The translations under genes were made by a program, and so were the position numbers. This document shows positions 20,659-25,332 of a stretch of 25,332 nt of DNA, in pieces. This DNA comes from Bordetella parapertussis (GTDB lineage: Bacteria > Pseudomonadota > Gammaproteobacteria > Burkholderiales > Burkholderiaceae_B). Where the stretch lies: positions 1-25,332 of the forward strand of contig CAMAYM010000031.1 in NCBI GenBank assembly GCA_945862495.1, read 5' to 3'. The notes beneath the pieces are model-generated. The model ran no database searches, was not told the origin of the DNA, and worked only from the letters and a program-made list of their open reading frames with translations. Every line of letters starts with the position of its first letter. The first letter of the stretch is position 1.

Positions 20659-21789
20659 CTACCTCAAATTTTTTACATTTCGATGTAAAAAATCAATTAA
20701 TAATTGACTCACTTTCTCGGGTTGCTCTTGCTGCACCCAATGCCCTGCCCCCTCCACCAGAAAAGTACCCTGATAGCGTGTGGTCAACGCACCCTCCACA
20801 CGCTCGAGTCCACCTGGCGTTTGATAGACACCCCAATCTTGCTGACCACCGATAAACATCGACGGAACATCAATTGTTTTGCCTGCAAAAACCGCCAGAT
20901 CTTTATCGCCTGGATTCGTGCGATACCCTTGTAAGCCCCCTTGAAAGCCCGTGCGATCGTATTCGTCCACATAGAACTTAAGTTCCGCCTCGGTCAGCCA
21001 AGTGCACGCTGCAATTTGCTGCGCCGAAGGCATATCGGGTGCGACCGACTCTGCCATCCCTTGATCCAAATCCATCACGTAATAGCGCGGTAATTTTTCC
21101 CATTCATCCGTTGTCAACCCACTTAAGCGAAAGGGCTGATTGGGTGCCCAATCGGCGCTTTTCACATGATAGTAAGCACGTAAAAAATCACGGAGTCCTT
21201 GCGTGGGATGCCAAATGTTTTCATTGGCAGGCTCTGTGGCGTAATACCGTATGTAATATTTTCTGGGCGGCTTAAGCTGTGAGAGTGCCTCATCAATCGG
21301 GTTCGGTGCAGCAGGCTTGATCGGCACGTTAGCCGTGTTAAAGGGTAACGCCACCGGCCCACCCCGAAAGGGGGAGCTCATCATCACCACTGAGAGAAAA
21401 ATATCTGGCCGCATCAAGGCGCACCAGCCCGCCAGAGGGGAGCCTTGATCATGTCCGACCACCGCGGCGACAGTGCGATACCCTAAAGCCGCGACCAAGG
21501 CCAAGATATCGTGCGCCTTGTTAAGCGTACTAAAGGGGCGCAAATCATCGTGATAGGAAACACCCGCACCACCGCTACGTCCATAGCCACGCACATCTGG
21601 TGCCACGACGTGATAGCCCTGCTCGGCCAGTGGCACCAAGACCTTGCGCCAACTATAAGCAAGCTCCGGAAAGCCATGCAACAACACCACGAGATGACGA
21701 CCCGCTCCCTCAAAGCCCGCCTCCAACATGTTCATGGAGATGCCGTTGACATCGTGAACAAGCCTAGCGCGGACACCCGAGGGCAGCAT
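20659..21789 (-). CDS. Epoxide-hydrolase-like alpha/beta hydrolase
   Basis: The product has 376 residues. The canonical order is visible: HGFPELAYSWRKV (oxyanion region), DVRGYGRSGG, VVGHDQGSPLAGW with the nucleophilic Asp, FYVDEYDRTGFQGGLQGYR (cap-domain Tyr region), GGQQDWG with the acid, and GAGHWVQQEQPE with the catalytic His. This Asp-Asp-His triad and HGFPE point to the epoxide hydrolase / haloacetate dehalogenase branch, not to serine esterases. The true substrate is unknown. It starts one base after the stop of the Bug-type receptor gene, so the two form a transcription unit. That suggests a catabolic pairing in which the receptor may bind a substrate or product of the hydrolase. Confidence 0.85.
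   Translation of the reverse strand: MLPSGVRARLVHDVNGISMNMLEAGFEGAGRHLVVLLHGFPELAYSWRKVLVPLAEQGYHVVAPDVRGYGRSGGAGVSYHDDLRPFSTLNKAHDILALVAALGYRTVAAVVGHDQGSPLAGWCALMRPDIFLSVVMMSSPFRGGPVALPFNTANVPIKPAAPNPIDEALSQLKPPRKYYIRYYATEPANENIWHPTQGLRDFLRAYYHVKSADWAPNQPFRLSGLTTDEWEKLPRYYVMDLDQGMAESVAPDMPSAQQIAACTWLTEAELKFYVDEYDRTGFQGGLQGYRTNPGDKDLAVFAGKTIDVPSMFIGGQQDWGVYQTPGGLERVEGALTTRYQGTFLVEGAGHWVQQEQPEKVSQLLIDFLHRNVKNLR
20668..20693. terminator. Perfect A/T-rich hairpin with TTCG loop at the hydrolase stop
   Basis: ATTTTTTACAT (20668-20678) and ATGTAAAAAAT (20683-20693) form a perfect 11-base stem closed by TTCG on the plus strand (CGAA on the minus). The stem encodes the last residues of the hydrolase. 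It is low in GC and lies before, not after, the minus-strand stop, so terminator activity is only possible, not clear. Confidence 0.35.
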
Positions 21790-21790
21790 C

Positions 21791-22756
21791 TTAATTGCGC
21801 TCTAAATTGATCGCGTCAGCTGTTTTCTTCCAAATATCGAGCTGGGATTTGTTGAAGTCTCCCATCTCCTTTGGTGTTGAGCTTTGCAACTCAAAGGCAA
21901 TCTTACCAAGCTGATCGCGTACATCTTTCCGCTCTGACACTTCTTTCATCGCTTTCGCGACGCGATCAACAACGTCCTTGGGTAAACCGGCAGGACCAAA
22001 CAAACCGGCCCAAGGCACAATCGTCATGCCCTTGATACCGAGCTCATCTGCGGTGGGTGTCTCGGGTGCCAACGGACTACGACTCGGCAACAATGCCATC
22101 AGCACGCGCAGACGTCCCTCTTGCACCATTTGCAACGCGTTGCCTGGCGTCGCGAGCAATACTTGAATGCGACCCGCAATCAAATCGGCCGTTGCAGGCG
22201 CATCACCCTTGTAAGGCACGTGTACCATGTCGAGCTTGGACTCCTGTGCGAACTGCGCCGTCGTTAAGATACTGGTACCGTTGCCGCTGCCATAGTTGAG
22301 TTTCCCAGGATTGGCCTTTGCATAGGCAATCAGTTCTTTCATGTTTTTGGCTGGGACATCTGCGTTCACAAACATGAAAAATCCAAATTTACCAACTAAA
22401 GAAATGGGCGTGAAAGCGGTAATGGGATCGTAGGGAGGTATTTTGCGCATCGTGGGCGCACCGTTTAAGCCTGTTGTCGTTGCAAACAGGAGCGTGTAGC
22501 CATCTGCAGGCGCATTCATGACCGCATTCCCGGCAATCGCACCATCAGCGCCTGCGCGGTTGTCAATAATGATGGGCTGCCCTAGGCTTTCGGACAAAGC
22601 TTTCATCACAATTCGCGCCGTCTGGTCAGCCGCACCTGCGGGTGGAAAGGGCACGATCATACGAATGGGTTTATTCGGATAGCTTTGTGCAAAGCTGCTC
22701 ACGCTCGCGCCGAGAATACAGGTACCCAGCAATAATGATTTAAGAAGTCTCTTCAT
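21791..22756 (-). CDS. Bug-family (TctC) periplasmic solute receptor
   Basis: The start at 22756 is preferred because GAGGA lies 6 bases upstream and it gives a proper signal peptide (MKRLLKSLLLGTCILGASVS, then SFA-Q). The frame is open upstream to 22810 without ribosome site. The product has 321 residues with SYPNKPIRMIVPFPPAGAADQTAR, GQPIIIDNRAGADGAIAG, APADGYTLLF, LNYGSGNGTS and VHVPYKGDAPATADL, all Bug signatures. As with the receptor at 6068, no TctA/TctB genes are near. It is co-directional with and one base upstream of the alpha/beta hydrolase gene, and divergent from the FAD oxidoreductase. The ligand is unknown; a carboxylate is usual for the family. Confidence 0.9.
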   Translation of the reverse strand: MKRLLKSLLLGTCILGASVSSFAQSYPNKPIRMIVPFPPAGAADQTARIVMKALSESLGQPIIIDNRAGADGAIAGNAVMNAPADGYTLLFATTTGLNGAPTMRKIPPYDPITAFTPISLVGKFGFFMFVNADVPAKNMKELIAYAKANPGKLNYGSGNGTSILTTAQFAQESKLDMVHVPYKGDAPATADLIAGRIQVLLATPGNALQMVQEGRLRVLMALLPSRSPLAPETPTADELGIKGMTIVPWAGLFGPAGLPKDVVDRVAKAMKEVSERKDVRDQLGKIAFELQSSTPKEMGDFNKSQLDIWKKTADAINLERN

Positions 22757-22862
22757 TTTTATCCTCTTTATTAGTTTTGCATGACTCAGTTCACATTCAT
22801 AAACCGGCATAGCCGAGCTGTCTACAAGGGTTATCCCCCTGAATATTTCTGAGCATGCATAT

Positions 22863-22876
22863 TTATCGACCGATAA
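22863..22876. promoter_or_regulatory. Palindrome TTATCG-AC-CGATAA in a divergent promoter region
   Basis: Six-base arms separated by AC form a 14-base palindrome in the 168-base gap between the Bug receptor (minus) and the FAD oxidoreductase (plus). Its size and position would fit a dimeric repressor site, but no regulator gene is adjacent and I recognise no family for it. Confidence 0.3.
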
Positions 22877-22924
22877 CCCATAAAATACATTCTAAATCTC
22901 TCTCTAACGGACAAACTTCACGTC

Positions 22925-23911
22925 ATGTCACAATCACGTTCTATCGCAATTATCGGTGCTGGCCTCGCAGGTTTGAGTTGTGCACAGGCACTGACTGCCC
23001 TAGGGCATCATGTTCAGATTTTTGAAAAAAGTCGGGGCGTGGGGGGGCGGATGAGCACACGTAGTTTTGAAGATTGGGCGTGTGATCATGGCGCGCAATA
23101 TTTCACCGCGACCGATCCAGCCTTCAAGCTTCAAGTAGAGCGCTGGCAATCCGTTGGCGCGGCAGCGCTTTGGGAAGCACAGATGACTAGCTTTGAAGCG
23201 GAGGGCTGGCAAACAATCAAACCGTCAGTGGGTCGCTTTGTTGGCACACCTTCTATGACCGCTCCTGCCAAACAACTCGCAAAAGATCTGACGATCCATT
23301 TTTCAACGACGATTGATCAATTCTTGCGTGAAGAGGGCGTATGGAATTTGCATAGCAAAGAACATGGTCTGAACGCGTCGCGCTTCGACACCGTCCTGCT
23401 TGCGATTCCCTCCAAGCAAGCTGAGGTGCTTGTGCAGGCGCACTCTCCGCTGCTGCATCAATACTGTCGAGATGCCGTGATGCTGCCGAACTGGACATTG
23501 ATGGTCTATGCCAAGGCGCCCCTGCCGCTCGACTTTGATGCGGCGTTTATCAATCAGGGCATGTATAACTGGCTCGCCCGCAGTTCGAGCAAACCCAAAC
23601 GTCCGCTAGCGGAGGCGTGGGTCGCGCAGGCCACAAGCGAATGGAGCAGCGCGCATGAACATTTGACCAAAGATGAGGCGGTACCGTTATTGGTCGACGG
23701 CTTCGCAGCACTGACAGGCTACCGACCCGAACTGTTCCAAAATCATCTCTGGCGCTTTGCAAGACTCGCCAAACAAAATGATGCGGGCCCGCAGTTTGAC
23801 TTGACACTGCAATTGGGCCTGTGCGGTGACTGGACGACTGGTCAAAAGGTCGAAGGCGCTTGGCTCAGCGGGCAGGCACTCGCGCGTGCGGTCGGCGCGG
23901 CAACTCTCTAG
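22925..23911 (+). CDS. Renalase-like NAD(P)/FAD-dependent oxidoreductase
   Basis: The product has 328 residues. The N-terminus IAIIGAGLAGLSCAQALTAL with IFEKSRGVGGRMSTR is the FAD-binding Rossmann motif of the amine-oxidase/renalase group, and DHGAQYFTATDPAF is characteristic of the bacterial renalase-like branch. The C-terminal GLCGDWTTGQKVEGAWLSGQALA closes the FAD fold. Bacterial renalases oxidise wrongly reduced nicotinamide forms, whereas other members of this branch are uncharacterised and, as far as I recall, often sit by photolyase genes. Cytoplasmic, with no signal. The ribosome site is weak. It is separated from the potassium channel gene by 45 bases on the same strand, so co-transcription is possible. 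Confidence 0.8.
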   Translation: MSQSRSIAIIGAGLAGLSCAQALTALGHHVQIFEKSRGVGGRMSTRSFEDWACDHGAQYFTATDPAFKLQVERWQSVGAAALWEAQMTSFEAEGWQTIKPSVGRFVGTPSMTAPAKQLAKDLTIHFSTTIDQFLREEGVWNLHSKEHGLNASRFDTVLLAIPSKQAEVLVQAHSPLLHQYCRDAVMLPNWTLMVYAKAPLPLDFDAAFINQGMYNWLARSSSKPKRPLAEAWVAQATSEWSSAHEHLTKDEAVPLLVDGFAALTGYRPELFQNHLWRFARLAKQNDAGPQFDLTLQLGLCGDWTTGQKVEGAWLSGQALARAVGAATL

Positions 23912-23956
23912 AACGCACTACACTCCCGACTGACTCGTTTAGATGCACACGCCACA

Positions 23957-24772
23957 ATGACGCTCTCACACCACACACTTAAAGATCAGATGTACGAAGT
24001 GATCTTCAAAAGCGAATCGTCCGCCGGGCGGTCATTCGACAAAATTCTCATTGGAATGATTGCGTTATCGCTCGTGGTGGTGATTCTTGACAGCATTAGT
24101 CATATCGCCCAACGTTTTCACTCAATTTTATTTGCACTTGAGTGGTTTTTCACCCTGCTCTTTAGCTTGGAATATATCGCCCGCCTGTACTGCGCAAAAG
24201 ATCGTAGAAAGTACGCTACTAGCTTTTTTGGGGTGATTGATTTAATTGCTGTACTCCCCACCTATTTGGCCTTATTTTTACCTGAGTTAGATGCCTTAAT
24301 AGACATTCGCATTTTACGAATGATTCGGATCTTTCGTGTTTTTAAACTCACGGCCTATGTCGAGGAATATGCGCATTTGGGACGTGCGCTGAACGCCAGT
24401 CGAAAAAAAATTTTGGTTTTTCTTTCCTTTGTACTCTTGGTTGTTCTTGTCATGGGCACGCTCATGTATGTCGTTGAGGGTCCTGAAAATGGCTTCACAA
24501 GCATCCCTATTGCGACGTACTGGGCCATCACCACCATGACCACGGTGGGCTTTGGAGACATCACACCCCATACCGATCTGGGCAAGCTGATCGCCTCCGT
24601 CATGATGTTGATGGGCTGGGGAACCTTAGCGGTCCCCACCGGTATCGTGACAGCAGAAATCTCCCGTTCACATGGTCGCCAGCTTTCAAACCAAAAAACC
24701 TGCCCTGCATGCGATGCAAATCATCTCGAACAACAAGATTCATTTTGTCGTCAATGCGGCACTAAACTATGA
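23957..24772 (+). CDS. Voltage-gated-type potassium channel with C-terminal zinc ribbon
   Basis: The product has 271 residues. Six hydrophobic segments are visible: S1 (ILIGMIALSLVVVIL), S2 (LFALEWFFTLLFSLEYIARL), S3 (FFGVIDLIAVLPTYLALFL), S4 with regularly spaced arginines (DIRILRMIRIFRVFK), S5 (ILVFLSFVLLVVLVMGTLMY) and S6 (LGKLIASVMMLMGWGTLAVPTGI). The pore loop ITTMTTVGFGDITP carries the K+ filter TVGFGD. After S6 a short linker leads to CPACDANHLEQQDSFCRQCG, a four-cysteine zinc-ribbon-like knuckle in the cytoplasm. That domain replaces the RCK or cyclic-nucleotide domains of other channels. A hairpin terminator follows the gene. Potassium is inferred from the filter, which is unambiguous. 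Confidence 0.9.
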   Translation: MTLSHHTLKDQMYEVIFKSESSAGRSFDKILIGMIALSLVVVILDSISHIAQRFHSILFALEWFFTLLFSLEYIARLYCAKDRRKYATSFFGVIDLIAVLPTYLALFLPELDALIDIRILRMIRIFRVFKLTAYVEEYAHLGRALNASRKKILVFLSFVLLVVLVMGTLMYVVEGPENGFTSIPIATYWAITTMTTVGFGDITPHTDLGKLIASVMMLMGWGTLAVPTGIVTAEISRSHGRQLSNQKTCPACDANHLEQQDSFCRQCGTKL

Positions 24773-24795
24773 AATATTTAGGATGAAAATATACG

Positions 24796-24829
24796 AACCT
24801 CTCAATTACTCTCATTCAATTGAGAGGTT
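24796..24829 (+). terminator. Hairpin terminator after the potassium channel gene
   Basis: AACCTCTCAATT (24796-24807) and AATTGAGAGGTT (24818-24829) form a perfect 12-base stem with a 10-base loop. It is followed by TAAAAGATTTTCATTTTT, an interrupted T-tract. It sits 24 bases after the channel stop. Confidence 0.6.
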
Positions 24830-24918
24830 TAAAAGATTTTCATTTTTCACGCTTGTTATACGGCAGAATGCTTAGCAATCATAAATTTTCAGAATACAAA
24901 TCACCCGAGAAAACAATC

Positions 24919-25332
24919 ATGATTAATAAACTCGTCTTGTTGCCTATCGTTGCAGCGCTCACGTTATCAGGCTGTGCTCCGACGGGATCCACCTCATTCA
25001 GAGATATGTCCTCAGCGTATCGTGATGTTCTTGAAAGCTATGCGAATGACAACGTATTGCTCAACATCGTTCGCTCGTCAAAACAGATGCCTGTTAGCTT
25101 TCTGGATATGCCTTCAGTAGTCGGCACCGGAAGCGTCAATGCACAAGCAGGAGTCGCGGGGTTTATCTCCAGTGCCGCACCTAGTTCATTTGCCGGATTT
25201 TTCTCTGCAACGGCTGGATCAAGTATTGGACCCAGCGTCGGACTCAGCGTCAACAATGGCTTTAACTTTACACAGTCCTCGCTGGACAATGCACAGTTCA
25301 TGAGTGCGTTTTTGGGCGATATTAGACCGGAT
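24919..25332 (+). CDS. Lipoprotein of unknown function (runs off right edge)
   Basis: The ATG at 24919 (GAGA upstream) opens 138 codons to the window end without a stop. The N-terminus MINKLVLLPIVAALTLSGC is a lipoprotein signal with lipobox LSGC, so the mature chain should be lipid-anchored at Cys19. The residue after Cys is Ala, not Asp, so outer-membrane sorting is likely. The phrase YANDNVLLNIVRSSKQMPVSFLDM is one I recall from uncharacterised proteobacterial lipoproteins. The rest of the visible part is rich in Gly, Ser and Ala (AGVAGFISSAAPSSFAGFFS) and has no cysteine. Function unknown; the gene continues beyond the window. Confidence 0.8.
   Translation, partial: MINKLVLLPIVAALTLSGCAPTGSTSFRDMSSAYRDVLESYANDNVLLNIVRSSKQMPVSFLDMPSVVGTGSVNAQAGVAGFISSAAPSSFAGFFSATAGSSIGPSVGLSVNNGFNFTQSSLDNAQFMSAFLGDIRPD

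Overview
The window looks like a chromosomal segment of a beta-proteobacterium, most likely Burkholderiales and plausibly Alcaligenaceae. The evidence is two orphan Bug-type (TctC) solute receptors, a malonyl-CoA decarboxylase, a TIGR03643 protein and a DUF2237 protein, with GC content near 50 percent and tight gene packing. I cannot name the genus. There is no rRNA, tRNA, CRISPR array or insertion sequence that I can see.

Bases 1-6050 form what looks like a membrane-lipid locus. A phosphatidylserine decarboxylase, cut by the left edge, diverges from a membrane-anchored class III aminotransferase. A small membrane protein (Mpo1/DUF962-like) converges on the aminotransferase. A plus-strand operon follows: a GT4 glycosyltransferase, a PlcP-type metallophosphoesterase and a phosphonoacetaldehyde-reductase-like iron alcohol dehydrogenase, closed by a strong bidirectional terminator. 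A glycosyltransferase next to PlcP is the known hallmark of phospholipid-to-glycolipid exchange under phosphate starvation. A Pho-box-like site with a well-placed -10 element precedes the operon. The decarboxylase, aminotransferase, membrane protein and dehydrogenase are not part of the described two-gene system, so this may be an enlarged remodelling or aminolipid pathway.

Bases 6050-11480, mostly minus strand, carry a Bug receptor with malonyl-CoA decarboxylase, a secreted protein of unknown function, and an operon of an Rrf2 regulator, a TIGR03643 protein, a 48-residue cysteine-rich protein and a 2OG-Fe dioxygenase. Divergent to it are a MerR regulator of LitR/CarH-like architecture and DUF2237. 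The gap between them holds perfect tandem 11-bp repeats, the operator geometry known for CarH.

Bases 13000-18020 hold an arsenate-resistance pair (ArsJ-associated GAPDH and ArsJ) behind two Pho-box-like sites spaced 55 bp apart, then an ArnT-like glycosyltransferase, a DMT-family exporter and a short 3' remnant of an Acr3 arsenite transporter gene. Placing arsenate detoxification under phosphate-starvation control makes sense because arsenate enters through phosphate uptake systems.

Bases 18100-25332 contain queE-queD, aspA, an alpha/beta hydrolase in tandem with a second Bug receptor, a renalase-like FAD protein, a voltage-gated-type potassium channel with a C-terminal zinc ribbon, and the start of an outer-membrane-type lipoprotein cut by the right edge.
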